Below, piece after piece: positions 25,711-33,768 of a stretch of 39,267 nt of DNA. The stretch's first letter is position 1; each line of letters begins with the position of its first letter. The position numbers and the translations under genes were made by a program. The DNA is from Chloroflexota bacterium (GTDB lineage: Bacteria; Chloroflexota; Anaerolineae; Anaerolineales; UBA4823). Where the stretch lies: contig CP070764.1 of assembly GCA_020349245.1 (NCBI GenBank), positions 4,065,578 through 4,104,844 of the forward strand. The letters run 5' to 3'. The notes under the pieces were generated by a model that did not search any database, was not told the origin of the DNA, and was given only the letters and a program-made list of their open reading frames with translations.

Positions 25711-26961
25711 ATGTCGCTGATCAGCGTTAACGAAGCATTAAATTTACTTTTAGCAAAATTTTCTTCTGTCAAGACGGAAGACATGTTATTGGAAAAAGCT
25801 GCGGGGAGGGTGTTAAGCAGGAATATCAAATCCAATGTCGATCTGCCTCTATTTACAAATTCAAGCATGGATGGATTTGCTGTGCGGGCAGAGGATCTCC
25901 ATGAGGCAAAACCAGATAACCCTATTGAATTGCGAATAGTTGAAGATATCCCTGCAGGTAAATACCCTGTACGAGAAGTTGGTAAAAAGCAAGCCTCAAG
26001 AATCATGACCGGGGCACCGCTTCCAAATGGGGCGGATACAGTTGTTCCGGTAGAAGATACCGACCAGTACGAACTTGAATCATTGCATGGAGCTGCATTG
26101 CCTGAACGTATCAAGGTTTTTCGGTCTCTCGAGAGGGGTGATTATCTTCGCCAGAAAGGCGAAGATGTTAAATCAAATGAGATCGTTTTAGATGCAAATC
26201 ATCAGCTTCGTCCACAAGATGTGGGGTTACTAGCGATGCTGGGTATTGCCCAAGTGCCAGTCTTTTGCCATCCTAGAATCGCAATTTTGTCAACTGGAGA
26301 TGAGCTTGTTCCACTCAATGTTCCACTTGAACTTGGGAAGATCCATGACTCGAATGCTTACTCATTGTCTGGGCTTATCACTCGCGATGGTGGTGAGGCA
26401 ATATACTTGGGAATTATTCCCGACAGGGAGCAGGCAGTCCGGGAAGCCCTGAATCAAGCAGTGAATATAAATGCTGATCTAATCCTATCTTCCGCTGGTG
26501 TGAGTGTCGGAGCATTTGACTATGTAAAAAAAGTCGTACAAAGTGAAGGTTCACTAGATTTGTGGAGAGTCAACATGCGACCTGGCAAACCCATTGCATT
26601 TGGAAATTATCGTGGGACCCAATTTATTGGCTTGCCGGGGAATCCGGTATCAGCGTTTGTCGGTTACGAAGTATTTGTGCGACCTGTGATCAGAAAATTG
26701 GCTGGATATGGCGAGTTTCCCCGGAGAAGTGAAAAAGTGAAAATCGTCGAAAACATCTCATCGGATGGCCGGGAGAGCTACCTGAGAGCTCTGGTTGAAG
26801 AAAAAGATGGTGTAAAGGAAGCTCGGTTAACCGGCCATCAAGGTTCAGGAAATTTATTATCTTTAGTGCAAGCGAACGCTTTACTGATTATTCCTTCTGG
26901 TGTAAAATCGCTGCCGTCTGGTGAAATCGTTGACGCGTGGATGATAAATTCTACCTGGTAA
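25711..26961 (+). CDS. moeA: Molybdopterin molybdenumtransferase MoeA
   Basis: 416 residues, standard MoeA length. N-terminal motifs SSMDGFAVRAED, RIMTGAPLPNGADTVVPVED and RQKGEDV are those of MoeA domains I-II. The central MoCF-binding domain has ILSTGDELVPL, HDSNAYSL, SSAGVSVGAFDYVKKV (usually GGVSVGD) and MRPGKPIAFG, followed by GLPGNPVSAFVGYEVFVRP. MoeA inserts molybdate or tungstate into adenylated molybdopterin. It lies in a plus-strand run after rel and before VKOR, with no other moa or mob gene nearby. It fits functionally with the tungstate-type permease at the left edge of the window, 25 kb away. Confidence 0.95.
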   Translation: MSLISVNEALNLLLAKFSSVKTEDMLLEKAAGRVLSRNIKSNVDLPLFTNSSMDGFAVRAEDLHEAKPDNPIELRIVEDIPAGKYPVREVGKKQASRIMTGAPLPNGADTVVPVEDTDQYELESLHGAALPERIKVFRSLERGDYLRQKGEDVKSNEIVLDANHQLRPQDVGLLAMLGIAQVPVFCHPRIAILSTGDELVPLNVPLELGKIHDSNAYSLSGLITRDGGEAIYLGIIPDREQAVREALNQAVNINADLILSSAGVSVGAFDYVKKVVQSEGSLDLWRVNMRPGKPIAFGNYRGTQFIGLPGNPVSAFVGYEVFVRPVIRKLAGYGEFPRRSEKVKIVENISSDGRESYLRALVEEKDGVKEARLTGHQGSGNLLSLVQANALLIIPSGVKSLPSGEIVDAWMINSTW

Positions 26962-26975
26962 GCTATAAGTGACAT

Positions 26976-27404
26976 ATGGACTCAAAACTACGCATTTCTT
27001 CAATAATTCTGGCAATATTGGGATTAGTGGATTCAATTTACCTCACCTGGGTCAAATACACCGGCGCGTATGCATTGTGCGGTCCCATTGGCGACTGCGA
27101 ATCCGTGAATTCAAGCCAATATTCTGAAGTCTTTGGAATTCCAATCGCTCTACTTGGTGCAGGAGCATATGCGCTGATTATTCTACTCCTGGTGCTCGAG
27201 AGATATGGAGGAGTTTGGATAGAATATGGGCAAACGATTGTATTTGGCATGAGTCTTATTGGTGTACTCTATTCGATTTACCTTACGTACATAGAGATCG
27301 CGGTTTTAAAAGCGATATGCCCATATTGTGTTATTTCGGCTATAATTTTGCTTGCCTTACTGGTTATCTCCGGGTTCAGACTGGCAATCAGTCTCAGAGA
27401 ATAA
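26976..27404 (+). CDS. Vitamin K epoxide reductase (VKOR) family protein
   Basis: 142 residues with four predicted membrane helices. The loop cysteines Cys35 and Cys41 (CGPIGDC) and the active-site CPYC (115-118) are all present. The helix start FGIPIALLGAGAY contains the family region. Bacterial VKOR homologues reoxidise DsbA-type thioredoxins using quinone, so this enzyme likely drives disulfide formation outside the membrane. Unlike many relatives, it has no fused thioredoxin domain and none is next to it. The ATG at 26976 comes 14 bp after moeA; the ribosome-binding site is weak. Confidence 0.92.
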   Translation: MDSKLRISSIILAILGLVDSIYLTWVKYTGAYALCGPIGDCESVNSSQYSEVFGIPIALLGAGAYALIILLLVLERYGGVWIEYGQTIVFGMSLIGVLYSIYLTYIEIAVLKAICPYCVISAIILLALLVISGFRLAISLRE

Positions 27405-27439
27405 GGTAAGCTATCAATACAACGATTGAGGAGAATAGC

Positions 27440-27667
27440 GTGCCACGAATTCGTTGCCATTATATCGATTGTGTATTCATAGACGATGGTTATTGCAGCG
27501 CAGCTGCAGTTGAATTTGATCCGGATGTTGGTTGCATGACTTATTCTCGTGCAGATGACCTGGAAGAGGAAGAATGGGAGGATGCAGAGAAGGAGCTAGA
27601 GGATTGGGATGATATCGATCTGGAAGATGATGAAGATGACCTCTGGCTCGATGACGATGACTTCTAG
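27440..27667 (+). CDS. Small Cys-rich protein with a highly acidic tail (DUF1540-like head)
   Basis: 75 residues. The head carries four cysteines (Cys6, Cys11, Cys19, Cys32), spaced like the small DUF1540-type metal-binding domain, though I recognise it only by pattern. From about residue 38 the chain is almost entirely Asp and Glu with scattered Trp. The GTG at 27440 has GAGGAGA 6 bases upstream, a strong site, which supports real translation. It is the last gene before a strong terminator and 35 bp after the VKOR gene. Function is unknown; metal or protein-surface binding is a guess. Confidence 0.75.
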   Translation: MPRIRCHYIDCVFIDDGYCSAAAVEFDPDVGCMTYSRADDLEEEEWEDAEKELEDWDDIDLEDDEDDLWLDDDDF

Positions 27668-27711
27668 CGACCTATTGTATTCCTCAAAAATTACTTATCC
27701 CCAAGATCCAA

Positions 27712-27734
27712 AAAACCCCGACTCTCGGGGTTTT
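27712..27734. terminator. Bidirectional rho-independent terminator
   Basis: AAAACCCCGA (27712-27721) and TCGGGGTTTT (27725-27734) form a perfect 10-bp stem with a CTC loop, with T-tracts on both strands. It ends the rel-moeA-VKOR-acidic protein run on the plus strand and the C39-type gene on the minus strand. Confidence 0.9.
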
Positions 27735-27752
27735 ATTGTTGCTTAATTTTCA

Positions 27753-29102
27753 TCAAGGCTGAAAGGTAACAGCCATATTCCCCAGAGCTGACCAGGATTC
27801 TAAGAATTGTTTGCGACTTTTCTGATAAATAGTTCCCCCATTTAGATAATAAACAGAATCCTGTGTATATCCCATAACAATCACCGTGTGTTCATAACGA
27901 GCTACCACGGTGTTGTATCCTGAGTTAGGACGATAGTATTCAGGAATGCCATTTACAACATAATCGTACCCAGAGTAATTTGACCCCAAAATCCAGACGA
28001 TTACCGGCCTGCCATTGGCGATTTCAGCTCTTAATGCATTCCAGGAAAGCGGGCGGTGACTTACAGCGGGAAGACCAAATTTACGCAGGCGCTTGGCTAT
28101 GGGATCAGCATGTACACCATAAGGCTTGGGGGGTATCTGTCCCCAAAATTGATTCGGGCCTGTTGGATAGGAAACACTGCCAACAAATCCAAGGTCGGGA
28201 TTATCCGATTCCGGCAACCCGTAGAAGAAATCCAGTTCACTGATATTCGTGCCAAAGAAATTTGCCCAATCGACTGCTGAACGCGATTCACAATCTAGGG
28301 GTAATGCCTGGCTCCTTCCAGTGACACCAGATATGTAAGCGTTTCTCGGTAATCCTGTTGGCGGTGGGGGAGTTGGTGGGAAATTCGGAGTGTCAATCAG
28401 CTCCGCAGAAAGACACCAGTTATTTAGTTTCCCTTTGTCGACTGGAGATAAATCTGAGACGGTCAATATCCAATTCCCAGATATGGATTCAGAATCGAAA
28501 GTCGCTAATTCTTGTTCGGGGAGATAAATTCCCGCGATGGCTGCCGGGATATATTGATTAACAGATACCGCTGCAGGGAACGAAGAGCACTCTTCTTCTA
28601 CTGGCAGTGAAATGTCGTCATCAAGGATTGCCCGGATATTATCAAGCCCGCATCCTTCATTGTTACTTCCCGCAGCGCTGCCGGGACGATCAATTAGCCT
28701 GATTGTAATCCCGGTCTCAGTGTGAGTGAGATCAATTGCAAGATCACCAATCCATGTATGATCAATATCGATGCGAACATCAAGATCCCTGATAAACTTT
28801 GCATCGGGTATGGTGATTGTATTTGATATTCCATTTTGGTTGTTATCTGGGATATCTGCATTGACTGAACTGCAAAACAGCGTTTTTGGAACCTCACCAA
28901 TAGGAGGAGGAATTGGGGTTGGGGTCGGTGCTACATATATAACAGGAAAACTGAAGTTAAAATCTGTATTCTCATCTCGTGGGACTTCCGAATTTTCATC
29001 CACACCAGACTGAGCTGATACAGTTTGAACAGCTAAGTAATATATTGAAAGTGTGAGGATTAGAAAGGATAAGATCAGGGAAGTTTTTTTTCTGTTTTGC
29101 AT
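27753..29102 (-). CDS. Secreted protein: proprotein-convertase P-domain plus C39-like cysteine peptidase domain
   Basis: 449 residues. A Sec signal peptide (~1-31, ending VSAQS) is followed by a Pro/Thr linker (APTPTPIPPP). A P-domain of the proprotein-convertase type follows (~75-235, with IDHTWIGDLAIDLTH and SGNWILTVSDLSP), then a second proline-rich linker (FPPTPPPPTGLP). The C-terminal ~265-449 is a C39_2-type papain fold. The putative nucleophile is Cys271 in LPLDCESRSAVDW and the His is His405 in YEHTVIVMGY. A YVHAD-like segment (PYGVHADPIA) and NGG at ~420 are typical of this family in Anaerolineae-like genomes. The protein is probably exported and may cleave or bind peptides outside the cell; substrate unknown. 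It ends at the terminator shared with the upstream convergent operon. Confidence 0.85.
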   Translation of the reverse strand: MQNRKKTSLILSFLILTLSIYYLAVQTVSAQSGVDENSEVPRDENTDFNFSFPVIYVAPTPTPIPPPIGEVPKTLFCSSVNADIPDNNQNGISNTITIPDAKFIRDLDVRIDIDHTWIGDLAIDLTHTETGITIRLIDRPGSAAGSNNEGCGLDNIRAILDDDISLPVEEECSSFPAAVSVNQYIPAAIAGIYLPEQELATFDSESISGNWILTVSDLSPVDKGKLNNWCLSAELIDTPNFPPTPPPPTGLPRNAYISGVTGRSQALPLDCESRSAVDWANFFGTNISELDFFYGLPESDNPDLGFVGSVSYPTGPNQFWGQIPPKPYGVHADPIAKRLRKFGLPAVSHRPLSWNALRAEIANGRPVIVWILGSNYSGYDYVVNGIPEYYRPNSGYNTVVARYEHTVIVMGYTQDSVYYLNGGTIYQKSRKQFLESWSALGNMAVTFQP

Positions 29103-29282
29103 AATCCACCTACATTGTGATGAACGATATTACTGTGGACGCAGTCAGGAAAATTATTGAACAACTTCACTTTCGGTGTTTTTACAAAAGATATTTCTTA
29201 CTGGTGATAAGATATCCTACCAAGAATTCTATTATATTATTACATATCTGTGTTGAATATGAATTAATCGACAGGTGAGTTT

Positions 29283-29594
29283 ATGTTTGAGATGCTTGTA
29301 TTTATTTTTGGTGTCTATGCATTTATATTTGGAAGTGTCAGGCTTCCGTGGAATATGAGTGTAAAGGGTTGGCGGGCAAGGGTGGCCAGCATATTTTTGA
29401 TGGTACCCTTGCCATTGTTAATCCTGATTGGACGAGAGATCGGGCAGGGGGTTGACCCGAATACGGCACGCTCATTCTATGGTTTCCTAGAAGTGATCAT
29501 TGTGCTACTCGGTATACTCGGTGCAGCAGCATTCGCATATTTTACAAGACCAAAAGATATGATGGCAGACAATGATGAAAATGGAAGGATATAA
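29283..29594 (+). CDS. Small membrane protein of unknown function
   Basis: 103 residues with three hydrophobic segments (~3-20, ~36-50, ~72-90) and a polar C-terminal tail (TRPKDMMADNDENGRI). I do not recognise the family. CAGGTGAG lies 3-8 bases before the ATG, a good ribosome-binding site. It is isolated, convergent with hypA (8-bp gap), with a 180-bp upstream region shared with the divergent C39-type gene. Confidence 0.65.
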   Translation: MFEMLVFIFGVYAFIFGSVRLPWNMSVKGWRARVASIFLMVPLPLLILIGREIGQGVDPNTARSFYGFLEVIIVLLGILGAAAFAYFTRPKDMMADNDENGRI

Positions 29595-29602
29595 AAAAAG
29601 AA

Positions 29603-29947
29603 TTAATTTTCAACGTTTATGGCTTCCAGAAAAAACTCCTCTCCAGAAATTATTTTTACCGAGATACTATTGCAAATAGGGCAAGCCAGGGTCTTGTCTG
29701 ATGGAGGATATTGGTGATCGCAATCCAGGCATTGAATCTTTGTCGGTATTCTCTTGAAATGTAATATTGCCCCTTCAGCAATAGTGTCTTTGGCGATAAT
29801 TTCCCAATAGAATTGAATTGAATCATCGATGATTGAAGACAGCTGACCTATCACCAAGTATAGATCAGTTATTTTGCTCGCATTTGCTTTACCAGCATGT
29901 CGCAAAGCGATCTCAAGCAGGTTTTCCGCAACCGGTAGTTCATGCAT
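29603..29947 (-). CDS. hypA: Hydrogenase nickel-incorporation protein HypA
   Basis: 114 residues, the usual length. The N-terminal MHE provides the nickel ligand His2, and four zinc cysteines (Cys73, Cys76, Cys89, Cys92 in CLDC and CPIC) form the zinc finger. It delivers nickel to [NiFe]-hydrogenase or to urease with HypB. No hypB-F or hydrogenase gene lies in the window. The gene overlaps the end of the alpha/beta hydrolase gene by 8 bp on the same strand, so the two are co-transcribed although functionally unrelated by family. Confidence 0.93.
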   Translation of the reverse strand: MHELPVAENLLEIALRHAGKANASKITDLYLVIGQLSSIIDDSIQFYWEIIAKDTIAEGAILHFKRIPTKIQCLDCDHQYPPSDKTLACPICNSISVKIISGEEFFLEAINVEN

Positions 29948-30797
29948 GAAATGGTTCTTCCATCTTTTGGTTCAAGGACGATGGGTTGATTGCGTCTTTA
30001 ATGTTAGCAAGAAAATTGAGGATAATTCGATTATATTCATTTGGCTGTTCCACGCTAACTGCATGACCGGCATCAGGGATAAATACATGTTCTGCATGAG
30101 GAATTTGACTCGCCAGCTCTATTTGGATTGCCGGTGGAACAACGGAATCATTTTCTCCAGTGATAATTAGGGTCGGTGCATGGATCATTCGCATCTGGCT
30201 GGATAAATCGAATTTTACAAATGAACGCATGATTGACCTGTATCCAAACGGGTTTGCCTTTTCCACTTGAGATCGAAATTCATTTCTTAAAAAAGTGTGC
30301 TTGTCATCCGGAAAAAGTCGGTTGGCAACATAATCGGCTTGTTTGGAAAGACCAATTGTATGAACGAGGAACAAACGGATCGCATAGAAGAAAAGTGCAG
30401 AGAAGCTGGTCGCTCTAATCTTAGAGAATGTATTCGTGAGAATCAGCGAATCGACAATCAAAGGTTTACTGACTGCGATCTCTAAAGCGACTGCACCTCC
30501 CATAGAAATGCCAATGATATGGCAGGTGTTAATTGATAATTCATTCAGAAGAACAATCATGTCACTTGCCATGATACCTGGATTGTTTTCTCCACCTGGG
30601 AATGTGGAATATCCAAACCCCCGCAAGTCTGGTGCCAAAACTCGAAATCCGCTGTTAATCAGCGGATCAAATTGTAAGTGCCAGGATTCACTTGTTGCTC
30701 CAAGTCCGTGGAGCATTAACACAGTATTATTGCTAGTCGAATTTAGGTCGGTGTATTGTATTATCAGACCGGACTTTATCTCGATATTTGCCATCAT
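29940..30797 (-). CDS. Alpha/beta hydrolase
   Basis: About 285 residues from the ATG at 30797 or the adjacent one at 30794; a longer start at 30830 is open but adds a non-conserved stretch. Core motifs are VLMLHGLGATSESW (oxyanion-hole region), APDLRGFGYS, nucleophile Ser in IIGISMGGAVAL, acid Asp in ITGENDSVVPP and His in DAGHAVSVEQP. The cap (~125-190) is helical. It is a soluble hydrolase of unknown substrate, similar to many esterase, haloalkane or C-C hydrolase relatives. It precedes and overlaps hypA. No Shine-Dalgarno sequence is obvious. Confidence 0.88.
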   Translation of the reverse strand: MMANIEIKSGLIIQYTDLNSTSNNTVLMLHGLGATSESWHLQFDPLINSGFRVLAPDLRGFGYSTFPGGENNPGIMASDMIVLLNELSINTCHIIGISMGGAVALEIAVSKPLIVDSLILTNTFSKIRATSFSALFFYAIRLFLVHTIGLSKQADYVANRLFPDDKHTFLRNEFRSQVEKANPFGYRSIMRSFVKFDLSSQMRMIHAPTLIITGENDSVVPPAIQIELASQIPHAEHVFIPDAGHAVSVEQPNEYNRIILNFLANIKDAINPSSLNQKMEEPFHA

Positions 30798-30951
30798 GAA
30801 GTGCAGTCTTGAGCATAATGCAGATTGCATTTAACGATTGGAACACCTTGGAAATCTCAATACCCCCACTAGAGTATGTCCGGAAATTATATGGGAACTC
30901 TAATCCAAATGCACATCGTCGACCAGACCAGAAATTACCGGAGAAGGAAAT

Positions 30952-31146
30952 TTATTTTTCTGTTTCTTCTTTGGTTTCTTCATCTTCTTCAGTTTTTTCA
31001 GCATCAGTCCCTTGAATACCATCTTTAAACGCACGAATTCCACTTCCCATTTCGCCAGCAATTTTACTGATCCTGCCAACGCCAAACAATACGAGTACAA
31101 TCACGAGCACGATAAGAAGTTCGGGCATCCCAAAACCACCAAACAT
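30952..31146 (-). CDS. tatA: Sec-independent translocase subunit TatA
   Basis: 64 residues. A single N-terminal helix (MPELLIVLVIVLVLFGVGRI) is followed by an amphipathic helix (KIAGEMGSGIRAFKDGI) and an acidic tail, the canonical TatA/E architecture including the FG hinge. AGGAGA lies 7-8 bases before the ATG at 31146; the longer frame from 31215 has no support. TatA forms the pore of the twin-arginine pathway for folded proteins, such as cofactor-containing oxidoreductases. TatC is not in the window. The gene diverges from trmFO. Confidence 0.93.
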   Translation of the reverse strand: MFGGFGMPELLIVLVIVLVLFGVGRISKIAGEMGSGIRAFKDGIQGTDAEKTEEDEETKEETEK

Positions 31147-31361
31147 AACACTTTCTCCTATTCTATCTGGACGAATCCAATTTTGATAGTTAATCTTGCA
31201 CCTATTATAAATCAATTTTAAAAATAGCGTTGAACATTTATCTGATTTTATTGGAAGGCAACCTCATCGGCTATTTCATCATGGTAGAATCATCACCTTT
31301 AGTTGATAATCAAAAACGAATCATGTCTAGACAAAGTCTTGGATTATTATCCGCAGGCACT

Positions 31362-32747
31362 ATGGAAAGAATGTTGACGATTGTAGGGGGAGGACTCTCA
31401 GGTAGCGAAGCCGCTTGGCAAGCAGCTGAGCGGGGGATCTGTGTGAATTTATATGAGATGCGTCCTGGGAAAAATACAGGTGCCCATGAAAGTGCAGATT
31501 TGGCTGAGCTAGTTTGTTCCAATTCGCTGGGTTCAAACCTGGTTGATCGTGCTTCTGGTCTACTAAAGGAAGAACTTCGTCTGCTAAATTCGCTCTTAAT
31601 CAAGTGCGCGGATCAGGTAGCAATTCCAGCTGGGGGAGCACTAGCAGTTGATAGAAAAGAATTTTCTGAGGTAGTCACAGAAACAATAGAATTACATCCC
31701 AATATTAATTTGATTCGCCAGGAGGTTGAAGAGATCCCAAATTTGCCAGCGATTATTGCTTCAGGCCCGTTGACTTCCCAAAGTTTATCCAGGGCGATTG
31801 AGATAATTAGCGGTAGCGGGCACTTATTTTTTTTTGATGCGATTGCACCGATTGTTTCATTTGAATCAATAAATTTGGAAATTGCTTTTCGCGGTTCTCG
31901 ATACGGGCGAGGAACAACTGAGCAAGGTGATTACATTAATTGCCCCATGGATAAACACCAGTACGATGAATTAGTCAAAGCACTCAATACTGCTGAAAGG
32001 ATCAAGCTCAAGGAGTTTGATCGTTTTCAAGAAGGGGGCAGGGGGGTTATCGCTGGGATGCGTGAATATTTTGAAGGCTGTTTGCCTGTAGAAGTTTTGG
32101 CACAGAGAGACGAAAAGACTTTAGCCTATGGTCCTCTCCGTCCTGTTGGTCTGACGAACCCACACAGTGGAAAAAGACCATATGCTGTTGTTCAACTGCG
32201 GCAAGATAATCTGGCGGGAAGTATGTATAACATGGTCGGTTTCCAGACGAATTTAAAATTCTCTGAGCAGAAGCGCATATTCCGGATGATTCCCGGGCTT
32301 GAGAATGCTGACTTCCTTAGATATGGTCAAATGCATCGCAATACTTTTATCTATTCACCTGATCTTTTAGAGTCAACGATGCAGTTTAAAAAGAAAAGCG
32401 GTTTATTTTTTGCGGGACAAATTACCGGCATCGAAGGATATGCAGGAAATATCGCTTCTGGTTTGTTGGCGGGCATTAATGCGACACGTTTTATCAGTGG
32501 AGCACCCCTGCTGTCCTTTCCCCAAGAAACCATGATTGGAGCGCTATGTCATTATATATCTAATGCCTCCGCAGCAGATTATCAACCGATGAAAGCTAAT
32601 TTTGGCATATTACCGGCTTTACAAGTAAAAAGCAAGCTGAATAAAAGACAGCGGTATACTGAATATGCAGAAAGATCCTTGATGGTAATGCAGGCATATA
32701 TAGAGGAAAAGGATATATTAGGGCAGTCGAATCATAAGTCAGACTGA
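31362..32747 (+). CDS. trmFO: Folate-dependent tRNA (uracil-54-C5)-methyltransferase TrmFO
   Basis: About 461 residues from the ATG at 31362 (MERMLTIVGGG); ATG 31371 is close behind, and the longer frame from 31230 gives an unlikely 44-residue extension. The FAD-binding motif TIVGGGLSGSEAAWQAAERG lies at the N-terminus, followed by LAELVCSNSLGSN with the catalytic-type Cys (Cys52 here) and YINCPMDKHQYD with the second Cys. TNPHSGKRPYAVVQLRQDN, GQITGIEGYAGNIASGLLAG and NFGILPALQ are TrmFO-specific. It methylates U54 of tRNAs using methylene-tetrahydrofolate and FADH2, the route common in Firmicutes and Chloroflexota. Confidence 0.94.
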   Translation: MERMLTIVGGGLSGSEAAWQAAERGICVNLYEMRPGKNTGAHESADLAELVCSNSLGSNLVDRASGLLKEELRLLNSLLIKCADQVAIPAGGALAVDRKEFSEVVTETIELHPNINLIRQEVEEIPNLPAIIASGPLTSQSLSRAIEIISGSGHLFFFDAIAPIVSFESINLEIAFRGSRYGRGTTEQGDYINCPMDKHQYDELVKALNTAERIKLKEFDRFQEGGRGVIAGMREYFEGCLPVEVLAQRDEKTLAYGPLRPVGLTNPHSGKRPYAVVQLRQDNLAGSMYNMVGFQTNLKFSEQKRIFRMIPGLENADFLRYGQMHRNTFIYSPDLLESTMQFKKKSGLFFAGQITGIEGYAGNIASGLLAGINATRFISGAPLLSFPQETMIGALCHYISNASAADYQPMKANFGILPALQVKSKLNKRQRYTEYAERSLMVMQAYIEEKDILGQSNHKSD

Positions 32748-32769
32748 ATGCGCATAGCCACCCTTTGTT

Positions 32770-33678
32770 ATGGATAACCTCCCACATTTAAAAATCACAC
32801 TAAGAAATCTGATCATCACTATCATTCTTATCGCTGGAGCAGGGTGCAATCAAACGTATAAATTGGATGGAGAGTTTGATGGTGAGAGAGCATATGCCGA
32901 CGTTGAGTATCAAGTTAGCTTAGGAGCCCGGGTACCTGGGAGTTTTGCGCACACCCAGATTAGGGAATGGATTTCAGGGCAGGTGAAAAATTCGGGGTGG
33001 CTTGTAGAAATTCAAACAGTGAATATCAATGGTCTCGACATTTTCAATATCGTGGCGAAGAAAGAGAAAAAAGAAGATCTCCCTTGGGTCATAATCGGGG
33101 CTCACTATGACACTAGAAAGGTAGCTGACAAGGATCCTGTATTCTCGAATCGAGTCCAACCAGTCCCAGGGGCAAATGATGGCGCTTCTGGAGTTTCCAT
33201 ACTTTTAGAATTATCTAGATCCCTCCCGGCGGAAATTGGCGCAAATATCTGGTTGGTTTTCTTTGACGCAGAGGATAATGGAAATTTACCGGGAGGAGAA
33301 TGGATACTTGGATCCAGAACCTTCGTTGAATCATTAGAGGGAAGACCCGAGGCTGTTATTATCCTGGATATGGTCGGGGACGAAGATTTAAATATATTCT
33401 ATGAAAAGAATTCTGATCAAAACTTATCCAGGGAAATTTGGAAAACTGCTGAGGATTTAGGGTTTGGTGACAAATTCATTGCTTTTCCCAAACATCGTGT
33501 AATTGATGATCACTTACCCTTTGTTCAGGCTGGGATACCGGCAGTTGATATTATTGATTTGGATTATCCCTTTTGGCATACGACTGGAGATACTTTAGAT
33601 AAGGTTTCTGCTGAAAGTCTGGATATTGTTGGTCAGGTTGTGCTGACGTGGTTGAGGACAAATTATGGGAGCGATTAA
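32770..33678 (+). CDS. M28-family metallopeptidase-like lipoprotein, resembling glutaminyl-peptide cyclotransferase
   Basis: 302 residues. A lipoprotein signal peptide ends in the lipobox IAGAGC (Cys26). The zinc-peptidase fold shows GAHYDTR (His112), PGANDGASGV (Asp137), FFDAED (Glu168) and FWHTTGDT (His270), with ILDMVGD in between. LGARVPGSFAH and VIDDHLPFVQAGIPA resemble animal-type glutaminyl cyclases more than aminopeptidases, and a single-zinc layout is plausible. It would act outside the cell, either capping N-terminal Gln as pyroglutamate or trimming peptides. It starts 22 bp after trmFO. Confidence 0.82.
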   Translation: MDNLPHLKITLRNLIITIILIAGAGCNQTYKLDGEFDGERAYADVEYQVSLGARVPGSFAHTQIREWISGQVKNSGWLVEIQTVNINGLDIFNIVAKKEKKEDLPWVIIGAHYDTRKVADKDPVFSNRVQPVPGANDGASGVSILLELSRSLPAEIGANIWLVFFDAEDNGNLPGGEWILGSRTFVESLEGRPEAVIILDMVGDEDLNIFYEKNSDQNLSREIWKTAEDLGFGDKFIAFPKHRVIDDHLPFVQAGIPAVDIIDLDYPFWHTTGDTLDKVSAESLDIVGQVVLTWLRTNYGSD

Positions 33679-33768
33679 TCTTCCGAGAGGAGCTGATAGA
33701 ATCTTTATCTAACTGATTTGATAGGGGGAGAGGGACACGATCAAGTTTTCCTGGATTAAACTATAGAA

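Noticed and set aside
25683..26114. 143-codon minus-strand frame opposite the start of moeA
   Set aside because: Antisense to conserved MoeA motifs, low-complexity Ser/Thr-rich shadow.
31230..31361. 44-residue N-terminal extension of TrmFO
   Set aside because: The family starts a few residues before the FAD-binding glycine motif; the extension has no similarity to known domains.
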